DNA of 48,392 nt from Lachnospiraceae bacterium (GTDB lineage: Bacteria; Bacillota; Clostridia; Lachnospirales; Lachnospiraceae): assembly GCA_024680815.1 (NCBI GenBank), contig JAILBQ010000110.1:1-48392 (forward strand). Direction: 5' to 3'. A program made the translations under genes and the position numbers. Each line of letters opens with the position of its first letter. Position 1 is the stretch's first letter. Below the pieces are notes generated by a model. That model was not told where the DNA came from and ran no database searches. It saw only the letters and a list, made by a program, of their open reading frames with translations. Positions 41,882-48,392 of the stretch are shown in pieces.

Positions 41882-44248
41882 ATGAACGATAAAGTACTCC
41901 ATACGCTGGAGTTTGATAAAATCACAGGCTTTCTTGCGGATAAATGCACCTCTGAGGCGGCAAAGCAGCGCGCTCTGGCCCTGCGTCCTTTTGAACGCAT
42001 CGAGGAGGTCGAGCGCGCCCAGGAAGAGACAGCTGAGGCCCTGGAACTGATTTTTGCAAGAGGGTCGCTGGGGTTCAGGGGACTTAAGGACGTTCGCCCT
42101 TCAGTAAAGCGTTCTCAAAGCGGAGGAGTCCTCACCGCCTCGGAGCTTATGCATATAGCGTCGCTTCTTGAGCTTTCAGGGCGGGTACGTAACTATCCGG
42201 GAGAGTCCGAAGCCCTGTTAAAGCTCCTTCGGGACCGGTTTTTCTGCCTTGAGGCGCTTCCCTCTCTTTCCGGCGAGATCAGAAGGGTAATTCAGGACGA
42301 AAATGAGATTGCGGATTCTGCCTCTCCAGCTCTTGCTTCAATCCGGCGAAAGATGAAAAGCAGGGCGGAGAGTATTCATTCGACTCTCCAGAGCCTGATC
42401 AGGGGATCGCTTAAGGACTATCTGATGGACGCGGTTATAACCATGAGGGATAACCGTTACTGCATTCCCGTCCGCGCCGAGCACAAGTCAAACGTGCCGG
42501 GCATGGTGCATGATATGTCCTCTACCGGCTCCACTCTGTTTATCGAGCCCCAGGCCATCGTTAATTTAAATAATGAAATAAGAGAGCTGGAACGCGCCGA
42601 AGAAGAGGAAATACAGCGGATTCTTATGGCTCTTTCCGCCAAAGTCGCGGAATGCGCGGAGGTCTGCCTCGCCGACGAAGAGATACTTAAGGAGCTTGAC
42701 TTTATTTTTGCCCGAGCGGAACTGGCCCTGGATATGGACGCCATGAGGCCGGTTTTTAACACCGGTGGCATAATTAACCTGAGAGGTGCCCGTCATCCGC
42801 TGCTGGATCGGAAAACGGCGGTTCCCATAGACCTTCATCTTGGGGACGAATTTGATCTACTGATAGTTACCGGGCCCAACACCGGCGGAAAAACCGTTGC
42901 TCTTAAAACCGTGGGGCTTTTAGAGCTCATGGGCTTATCGGGGCTGCATATTCCGGCAAAGGACTTATCCGAACTTTCCTTTTTCCGGGAGATTTATGCC
43001 GACATAGGCGACGAGCAGTCCATCGAGCAGTCGCTTTCCACCTTTTCCTCCCATATGAAGAATGTTGTGGAGATCTTAAAACAGGCCAATATAATGTCGT
43101 TATGTCTCTTTGACGAGCTGGGGGCCGGCACCGATCCTACGGAAGGAGCGGCACTGGCGGAGGCTATCGTGTCCTATCTTCATCAGCGCAGCATAAGAAC
43201 TATTGCCACAACTCACTATGCGGAGCTAAAGGAATATGCCCTGACAACAAACTGGGTGGAAAATGCCTGCCTGGAGTTTGACCCTGTAACACTTTCCCCG
43301 ACCTACCGGATTCTTGTGGGAGTTCCGGGAAAGAGCAACGCCTTTGCGATTTCTTCAAGGCTGGGACTTCCCGACCGGATCATCGAGAACGCCGAAAAGC
43401 TTATGGCGGAAGAAGATCAGCGTCTGGAAAAGCTCATGGATAACCTGGAGGAATCAAGATTATTTCTGGAGCAGGAAAAACAGGCGCTTTCGGAAAAAAG
43501 AGAGGAACTGGAGAAAAGAGAACAAAAGCTGTCAGGCACGGAAAAGAATCTGGAGGAATCAAAAGAAAAAATTCTTGCAGGAGCGAGGGCGGAGGCAAAG
43601 GAGCTTCTGGAGGAGGCCAAGGCCACTGCCGACGAGACCATCCGCAGGATGCAGAGATTTGCCGATACCGATACCTTAAGGGCTGCGGAGGAGGCGAGAA
43701 GCCGGGTGAGGGAAAGCCTGAAGCGCACTTATCCCGAAAACGGGAAGGGGGATATCTCCGTTTTCGAAACGGCGCCGGCAGCGGGCGGGCTCGATCCTAA
43801 AACCGTGAAGAAGGGCGACAGCGTCCGGGTGCTTTCCCTGAATCTTAAGGGAACGGTGAATTCCGTCCCCGACGCGAAGGGATATCTTTTTGTACAGTGC
43901 GGGATCATCAATAATAAGGTTCATGTTTCGGATCTGGCGCCGGACAGTTCTTCTCCCGCACAGGCAGCGAGAACTTCTGCAAGAGGCCTGTCCCACGCTT
44001 CAACCATTTCCCCGGAGCTCATGCTCATAGGAAAAAGGCAGGATGAGGCGATTTCTGAGCTGGAGAGCTATCTCGACGACGCATATATGTCCCATATTTC
44101 TCCGGTCAGGATTGTGCACGGCAAGGGTACGGGGGCCCTCAGGGACGCGGTCCGGAAATATCTGAAAAAATGCAGATATGTGAAGTCCTTCCGCGCAGGG
44201 GAATTCGGAGAAGGAGACGCGGGAGTTACCATAGTTGACTTCAAGTAA
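41882..44248 (+). CDS. mutS2: MutS2 endonuclease
   Basis: A 788-residue MutS2 protein. After core and lever helices, the ATPase has Walker A GPNTGGKT (331-338), the Walker B region SLCLFDELGAGTDP and the ABC-type TTHYAELK. A long charged coiled coil (~510-600) leads to a KOW-like segment and a C-terminal Smr nuclease domain with VRIVHGKGTGALRDAV. It lacks the mismatch-recognition domain of MutS1. MutS2 suppresses recombination in some bacteria and, in Bacillus, helps rescue collided ribosomes; which applies here is not evident. The nearest GAGG is ~14 bases before the ATG, so initiation is unusual. Confidence 0.96.
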   Translation: MNDKVLHTLEFDKITGFLADKCTSEAAKQRALALRPFERIEEVERAQEETAEALELIFARGSLGFRGLKDVRPSVKRSQSGGVLTASELMHIASLLELSGRVRNYPGESEALLKLLRDRFFCLEALPSLSGEIRRVIQDENEIADSASPALASIRRKMKSRAESIHSTLQSLIRGSLKDYLMDAVITMRDNRYCIPVRAEHKSNVPGMVHDMSSTGSTLFIEPQAIVNLNNEIRELERAEEEEIQRILMALSAKVAECAEVCLADEEILKELDFIFARAELALDMDAMRPVFNTGGIINLRGARHPLLDRKTAVPIDLHLGDEFDLLIVTGPNTGGKTVALKTVGLLELMGLSGLHIPAKDLSELSFFREIYADIGDEQSIEQSLSTFSSHMKNVVEILKQANIMSLCLFDELGAGTDPTEGAALAEAIVSYLHQRSIRTIATTHYAELKEYALTTNWVENACLEFDPVTLSPTYRILVGVPGKSNAFAISSRLGLPDRIIENAEKLMAEEDQRLEKLMDNLEESRLFLEQEKQALSEKREELEKREQKLSGTEKNLEESKEKILAGARAEAKELLEEAKATADETIRRMQRFADTDTLRAAEEARSRVRESLKRTYPENGKGDISVFETAPAAGGLDPKTVKKGDSVRVLSLNLKGTVNSVPDAKGYLFVQCGIINNKVHVSDLAPDSSSPAQAARTSARGLSHASTISPELMLIGKRQDEAISELESYLDDAYMSHISPVRIVHGKGTGALRDAVRKYLKKCRYVKSFRAGEFGEGDAGVTIVDFK

Positions 44249-44262
44249 GGAAAGTGTAGAGT

Positions 44263-44961
44263 ATGGCGGATAAACAGAAAGTACTGATTGTTGATGACGA
44301 CAACAATATCGCGGAGCTGATCTCCCTGTATTTCACCAAGGAATGCTTCGACACCCGGATTTCACCGGACGGAGAGGATGCCCTGAAGCAGTTTGAGAGC
44401 TTCAAGCCGGATCTTATACTCCTGGATCTGATGCTGCCGGGAATCGACGGTTATCAGGTCTGCCGCGAAATCAGGGCAAAATCCCAGACTCCGATCATAA
44501 TGGTTTCGGCCAAGGGAGAGGTATTTGACAAGGTTCTGGGGCTTGAACTGGGGGCCGACGATTTTATGGAGAAGCCCTTTGATTCCAAGGAACTCATTGC
44601 CCGGGCAAAAGCGGTACTTCGCCGTTCAAAGCCGGCTAAAGCTCCGGAGGACGCACCGAAGATACAGTGTGTGGAATATCCGGACCTGATAGTTAATCAG
44701 ACAAATTATTCCGTTCTCTACTGCGGAAAAAATCTGGATATGCCCCCCAAGGAGCTGGAGCTTCTGTATTTTCTCGCAAGCTCTCCGAATCAGGTTTTCA
44801 CAAGAGAGCAGCTTCTTGACCATATCTGGGGCTATGAATACATTGGCGACACAAGAACCGTAGATGTCCATATAAAGCGTCTCCGCGAAAAAATCAAGGA
44901 TCACCCCGCCTGGCGCTTATCGACTGTATGGGGCATCGGGTACAAGTTCGAGGTACAGTAA
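44263..44961 (+). CDS. OmpR-family response regulator
   Basis: A 232-residue response regulator: receiver with D11-D13 acidic pocket and phospho-acceptor D55 (LILLDLMLPGIDG), EKPF lysine, then a winged-helix DNA-binding domain (MPPKELELLYFLASSPNQVF; TRTVDVHIKRLREKI; VWGIGYKF). It starts 14 bases after mutS2 with AAGGAAAG as binding site. No kinase is in the same operon; the kinase at 40378-41802, diverging on the other side of mutS2, is the obvious candidate partner. Confidence 0.95.
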   Translation: MADKQKVLIVDDDNNIAELISLYFTKECFDTRISPDGEDALKQFESFKPDLILLDLMLPGIDGYQVCREIRAKSQTPIIMVSAKGEVFDKVLGLELGADDFMEKPFDSKELIARAKAVLRRSKPAKAPEDAPKIQCVEYPDLIVNQTNYSVLYCGKNLDMPPKELELLYFLASSPNQVFTREQLLDHIWGYEYIGDTRTVDVHIKRLREKIKDHPAWRLSTVWGIGYKFEVQ

Positions 44962-44985
44962 AAGAAAGACATCAGGAGGATAGCC

Positions 44986-45780
44986 ATGAAGCTTGGATTT
45001 ATCGGAATCGGAAACATGGGAAGCGCCATTATGGGCGGGATTATCGGGAAAGGGATATGTTCTCCGGGAGATATTCTTGGCGCAAGTCCTTTCCCGGAAG
45101 AGAGACAGAAGGTTGAAGAGCGTCTGGGAATCCGGACAACCGGGGACAATCTGCAGGTGGTAAAGGAGTCGGAGATAGTTTTTCTTGCCGTAAAGCCGCA
45201 GATCATACCCGCGGTGGCGGAAGAGCTTTCAGCAGCGGATCTTTCGGGCAGACTCTTTATTTCCATAGTGGCGGGTAAGTCTCTTGGCTGGTACGAAGAA
45301 GCCCTGGGCAAAAAGATTAAGCTTATCCGCACGATGCCCAATACTCCCGCGCTGGTGGGGGAGGGCATGACGGCGGTCTGTCCCGGGAAGCTTGTTAAGG
45401 AAGAGGATTTGCAAAAGGCAATGAGCCTCCTCGGAGCTTTCGGAAAGGCCGAGCTTGTGCCGGAGCACCTGATGGACGCGGTTGTGGCGGTGAGCGGAAG
45501 TTCACCGGCCTATGTATTCATGCTGATCGAGGCCATGGCGGATGCGGCGGTTTCCGAGGGAATGCCCAGAGCCTTAAGCTATAAATTCGCCGCCCAGGCT
45601 GTTTACGGAAGCGCAAAAATGGTACTTGAGACCGGGAAGCATCCCGGAGAGCTTAAGGACATGGTATGTTCACCGGCCGGAACAACCATTGAGGCGGTTC
45701 GCATACTGGAGGAAAAGGGCTTTCGAAGCGCCATGATTGAAGCCATGAAGGGATGTGCGGAAGTCAACCGGAGTCTGTAA
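44986..45780 (+). CDS. proC: Pyrroline-5-carboxylate reductase
   Basis: A 264-residue NAD(P)H-dependent enzyme for the final step of proline synthesis. The Rossmann start MKLGFIGIGNMGSAIMGGII, the middle VFLAVKPQIIP and RTMPNTPALVGEGMT, and the late signature MVCSPAGTTIEAVRILEEKG are all in place. Length is normal. AGGAGGATAGCC precedes the ATG. No proA or proB genes are near. It follows the response regulator by 24 bases. Confidence 0.96.
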   Translation: MKLGFIGIGNMGSAIMGGIIGKGICSPGDILGASPFPEERQKVEERLGIRTTGDNLQVVKESEIVFLAVKPQIIPAVAEELSAADLSGRLFISIVAGKSLGWYEEALGKKIKLIRTMPNTPALVGEGMTAVCPGKLVKEEDLQKAMSLLGAFGKAELVPEHLMDAVVAVSGSSPAYVFMLIEAMADAAVSEGMPRALSYKFAAQAVYGSAKMVLETGKHPGELKDMVCSPAGTTIEAVRILEEKGFRSAMIEAMKGCAEVNRSL

Positions 45781-45805
45781 AGAGCTGATGCAAGGAGTTT
45801 GAGCG

Positions 45806-46372
45806 ATGGATAAAAAACGGGCCCTGATTGTTGTGGACATGCAGAAAGATTTTGTTACGGGAGCGTTGAAAAACAGGGAAGCAGAAGAGATTACAGCCGG
45901 TGTGGGGGAAAAGGTGGAGAACGCCCTGCGGGAAGGGGTTTCGGTTTTTTTTACGCTGGATACCCACAATGAAGACTATATGGATTCGGAGGAGGGAAAA
46001 AATCTGCCGGTTCCTCACTGTATCCGCGGGACAGAGGGCTGGATGCCTGTTCCGGCGCTGGAAAAATACCGGAATTCAAAGGAGGTTGTTTTCTTTGAAA
46101 AACCGGGATTCGGAAGCTTTGAACTTATGGAGAAATTAAGAACAGAGCAGTATGAAGAAATTGAGCTTGTGGGGCTGTGTACGGATATATGTGTTATCAG
46201 CAATGCGGTGGGCGCCAGAACGGCTTTGCCCGGAGCCCATATTATCGTGGATGCGGCCTGCTGCGCCGGGGTTACACCGGAGAGCCACGATACAGCCTGC
46301 AGTGCCATGAAGGCCATGCAGGTAGAAATACTGAATCAGGGTAAGGAGCCCTGGAGAAAGGCCGAAGGATGA
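45806..46372 (+). CDS. Nicotinamidase-like cysteine hydrolase (isochorismatase superfamily)
   Basis: A 188-residue cysteine hydrolase. The catalytic triad is D11 (VVDMQKDF), K99 (FEKPGFG) and C129 (TDICVISNA); D52, H54 and H71 form the metal site typical of nicotinamidase (LDTHNEDY; VPHC). It should convert nicotinamide to nicotinate. The following gene, overlapping by an ATGA, makes nicotinate phosphoribosyltransferase, which uses this product, so nicotinamidase is favoured over other members of the superfamily. AAGGAG precedes the ATG. Confidence 0.9.
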   Translation: MDKKRALIVVDMQKDFVTGALKNREAEEITAGVGEKVENALREGVSVFFTLDTHNEDYMDSEEGKNLPVPHCIRGTEGWMPVPALEKYRNSKEVVFFEKPGFGSFELMEKLRTEQYEEIELVGLCTDICVISNAVGARTALPGAHIIVDAACCAGVTPESHDTACSAMKAMQVEILNQGKEPWRKAEG

Positions 46373-47589
46373 AGCTGCATCGCATAATAGAAAGTCTGCT
46401 GGAAACCGATCTGTACAAATTTTCAATGGGGCAGGCGATTTATCACCAGTTCCCGTCCTTTAAAACAACCTGGACCTTCAGGTGCAGAAATAAGGATGTG
46501 CATTTTACGGAGGAGATGGTGGAAGAAATCCGGGAGCAGATCCGCGCCTATTGTACTTTGCGCTTTTCCGAGGAGGAGCTTTCCTATCTGGACAACATCC
46601 GCTGGATCAAGGGTTCATACATTGATTTTCTGCGCCTCTGGCAGCCGAGATTTGAGGATTTCACCATAACGACCGAGGGGGATTGCGGCCTGTCCATTGA
46701 CACGGCGGGTACCTGGCTTAATACCTCCATGTATGAGATTCCGACGCTGGCCATTGTCAATGAGGTTTATTTCTGCATGAAGTATGACCATGACCGACTT
46801 ATGGAGAGCTTCCGGGAACGGCTCGATAAAAAATACGCTCTTCTGCGGGACAATGTATTGCATCTTGGAATGTTCAGTGAATTCGGACTCCGCCGCCGTC
46901 TTTCAGCCCGTGCCCAGGAGCTTGTTGTGGAGAAGCTCCTGCGGCTTGCCCCGGAGGGATCGGAATCGAAGTTTATAGGAACGTCAAATGTATTTCTGGC
47001 AAAAAAATACGGAACCACACCGGTGGGAACCATGGCTCATGAATGGATCATGTGTGTGGGACAGGGCGATCATAAGCATAATCCCGCCTATTCCAACTGG
47101 TACGCCCTGGAGGCCTGGGTTAAGGAATACAGCGTGTTAAACGGAACCGCCCTGACGGACTCCATCACAACAGACTGCTTCTTAAGGGATTTTCAGCTGA
47201 CCTATGCCACGCTGTTTACGGGAGTAAGACATGATTCGGGGGATCCCTTTGAATGGGGGGAAAAAATGATCTCTCATTATGAGAGCCTCGGAATCGATGC
47301 TAAACAAAAGACGCTGCTTTTCAGTGATAATCTGAACTTTGAAAAGGCCGACCGGATATACCGGCATTTCACGGGCAGGGCCAATGTCGCCTTCGGAATC
47401 GGAACCTATCTTTCCAACGATACCGACGCGGAACCCTTAAATATTGTGATGAAAACCACCCTCTGTAACGGAGGGGACGTGGCAAAGATTTCGGACACTC
47501 CGGGCAAGGGTATGTGCCGGAATCCGGAATATGTGGAATACCTGAAGCGCTGCATCGACTGGCGGATGCAGCATGAAAAAGTTCTTTAG
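46369..47589 (+). CDS. pncB: Nicotinate phosphoribosyltransferase
   Basis: A 406-residue enzyme making nicotinate mononucleotide from nicotinate and PRPP with ATP, the entry step of the Preiss-Handler NAD salvage route. Typical features are LLETDLYKFSMGQAIYHQFP at the start, EFGLRRRLSARAQELVV, the phosphohistidine region PVGTMAHEWIM, GVRHDSGDPFEWGEKMI and FGIGTYLSND. Length matches the E. coli-type enzyme. It overlaps the nicotinamidase-like gene and ends six bases before the convergent OmpA-like gene. Confidence 0.96.
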   Translation: MKLHRIIESLLETDLYKFSMGQAIYHQFPSFKTTWTFRCRNKDVHFTEEMVEEIREQIRAYCTLRFSEEELSYLDNIRWIKGSYIDFLRLWQPRFEDFTITTEGDCGLSIDTAGTWLNTSMYEIPTLAIVNEVYFCMKYDHDRLMESFRERLDKKYALLRDNVLHLGMFSEFGLRRRLSARAQELVVEKLLRLAPEGSESKFIGTSNVFLAKKYGTTPVGTMAHEWIMCVGQGDHKHNPAYSNWYALEAWVKEYSVLNGTALTDSITTDCFLRDFQLTYATLFTGVRHDSGDPFEWGEKMISHYESLGIDAKQKTLLFSDNLNFEKADRIYRHFTGRANVAFGIGTYLSNDTDAEPLNIVMKTTLCNGGDVAKISDTPGKGMCRNPEYVEYLKRCIDWRMQHEKVL

Positions 47590-47595
47590 AGCTTT

Positions 47596-48392
47596 TTATC
47601 TGCGGGTGCTGCTCTTTGCCCGGCCCGCAGAGGAAGAAGACTGCTCGGAATTAAGGATCTCTATAAGCTCTCTGACCATCTCCTCATCCTTCAGACGGAA
47701 AAGGAATTCCACACGGCGGGAAGCCGCCATATCGATTTTCCCGTTTGCGTCCTTAATGGGATTGCTGTAGGAACGGCCGGTGGCGGAGGCCACGTCTCTT
47801 AAGGCGTCCAGCTCTTTTTCGGAAAGGACGTTGCTGTCGTCGGAAAGGCAGTATTCCGCCACGGATAGAGCCCGCTTCTGGGACAGCTCCAGGTTTGAAA
47901 GATAATCGCCGTCCGTATCGGTATGACCTTCGATAAGAATTTCCGAAACATAGTTTTTGTATTTCGGCCCGAGAAGCACATCCACATACCGGGGCAGGAA
48001 TTCCGCAAGGAACTTTTCTCCGGAAGGCTTCAGGTCGGACTGGTTATAATCAAAGAGAATACTGGAATCAAAGGTAATTGCTCCGGTCTGCTCGTCCACG
48101 GAGACATGGAGGTTGGAATCCTCAAATTCCTTGCGCAGGGCTTCAACCAGCTCGCTCCGCACACCGATGATGTTGTCCAGCTTTTCCTGCTGCTCGTTCA
48201 TGATGACCTGGAGCTGGGCGAGAAGTTCATGCTGCTCCTTCAGGGTCTTCTGCTGCAGGGCGATCATGTCACCCTGCTCGGCAAGAGCCTCCTCCTGGGC
48301 ATTGAGCTGCTGCTCCTGGGCGTTAAGCTGGGTCTGCTGAAGATCCAGAATGGCTTTCTGTTTGGCAACGGTCTGCCGTTCATCCTCCAGTT
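47596..48392 (-). CDS. OmpA/MotB-domain protein, N-terminus beyond window
   Basis: A gene cut by the window edge: the frame is open to base 48392 with no start needed inside. The visible part begins as a Gln/Glu-rich coiled coil (LNAQEQQLNAQEEALAEQ and LLAQLQVIMNEQQEKLDNI), followed by an OmpA/MotB peptidoglycan-binding domain (ITFDSSILFDYNQSDLKP; LIEGHTDTDGDYLSNLELSQ; AASRRVEFLF). An uncommon insertion (SNVLSEKELDALRDVASATG) lies between the last two motifs. The whole could be a MotB-like stator or a wall-anchored coiled-coil protein; without the N-terminus I cannot choose. It ends in a Ser/Arg-rich tail. Confidence 0.85.
   Translation of the reverse strand, partial: LEDERQTVAKQKAILDLQQTQLNAQEQQLNAQEEALAEQGDMIALQQKTLKEQHELLAQLQVIMNEQQEKLDNIIGVRSELVEALRKEFEDSNLHVSVDEQTGAITFDSSILFDYNQSDLKPSGEKFLAEFLPRYVDVLLGPKYKNYVSEILIEGHTDTDGDYLSNLELSQKRALSVAEYCLSDDSNVLSEKELDALRDVASATGRSYSNPIKDANGKIDMAASRRVEFLFRLKDEEMVRELIEILNSEQSSSSAGRAKSSTRR

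Noticed and set aside
1-48392. tRNA or rRNA genes, insertion sequences, prophage or attachment sites
   Set aside because: Gaps are short and show no cloverleaf or rRNA-like sequence. No transposase, integrase or phage structural gene is present.

Overview
The window looks like chromosome from an anaerobic, flagellated, low-to-mid-GC Firmicute, most likely a Lachnospiraceae-type Clostridium relative. Signs are AGGAGG-type ribosome binding sites, a flagellin starting MRINNNVTAYVTNNAL, a Tad pilus locus carrying accessory families I associate with Lachnospiraceae, a type 3 (C-terminal KAY) prolyl-tRNA synthetase, a rubredoxin-first (reverse) rubrerythrin and an acetate kinase. The species cannot be named from sequence alone. 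Genes are tightly packed, many joined by ATGA stop/start overlaps, and no gene-free stretch exceeds 300 bases (the longest is about 244 bases, before pgi). I found no tRNA, rRNA, CRISPR array, insertion sequence or prophage.

Layout. 1-1.6 kb: a DNA glycosylase overlapping a PflX-like radical SAM protein. 1.6-6.5 kb: a flagellar block with a large FliK-like unknown protein, flagellin and a FliS-type chaperone. 6.5-16.4 kb, minus strand: a complete Tad/Flp pilus operon running from a promoter at about 16.4 kb. It encodes two prepilin peptidases, TadZ, TadA, TadB, TadC, a Flp pilin, a DUF5702-like protein, two TadE-like pseudopilins and a two-TM FHA protein. 16.5-20.0 kb: murG and a HIT protein, then (minus) a flavodoxin-SCP2 fusion and a rhomboid protease. 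20.3-25.9 kb: pgi, a TIM-barrel sugar isomerase, an MTA/SAH deaminase, a secreted helical-repeat protein and sahH. 26.0-28.3 kb: reverse rubrerythrin, then (minus) a histidine kinase and response regulator. 28.5-35.5 kb: a run of NYN-LOTUS protein, pseudouridine synthase, proS, ackA, CCA-adding enzyme and a PEGA lipoprotein. 35.5-39.0 kb, minus: a 34-residue membrane peptide, a VanW protein with a His-rich tail, an Lrp regulator and an aminotransferase. 39.0-48.4 kb: a TPR-like anchored protein, nth, a histidine kinase (minus), mutS2, its probable response regulator, proC, a nicotinamidase-like hydrolase, pncB, and a cut-off OmpA/MotB-like gene (minus).

How the parts fit. Two surface machines, flagellum and Tad pilus, lie tail to tail. 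The SAH deaminase and SahH suggest parallel routes for disposal of S-adenosylhomocysteine. The nicotinamidase and PncB form an NAD salvage pair. The 28.5-35.5 kb run mixes RNA processing and tRNA charging with acetate metabolism.

Most unusual items: a TadC with an apparent Ig-like extracytoplasmic insert; a pseudopilin ending in two Ada-like Cys/His knuckles; a secreted protein built from 18- and 29-residue helical repeats between two SAH genes, with its own promoter and a strong terminator; an unlisted 34-residue membrane peptide apparently coupled to vanW; and a near absence of intrinsic terminators at convergent gene ends.
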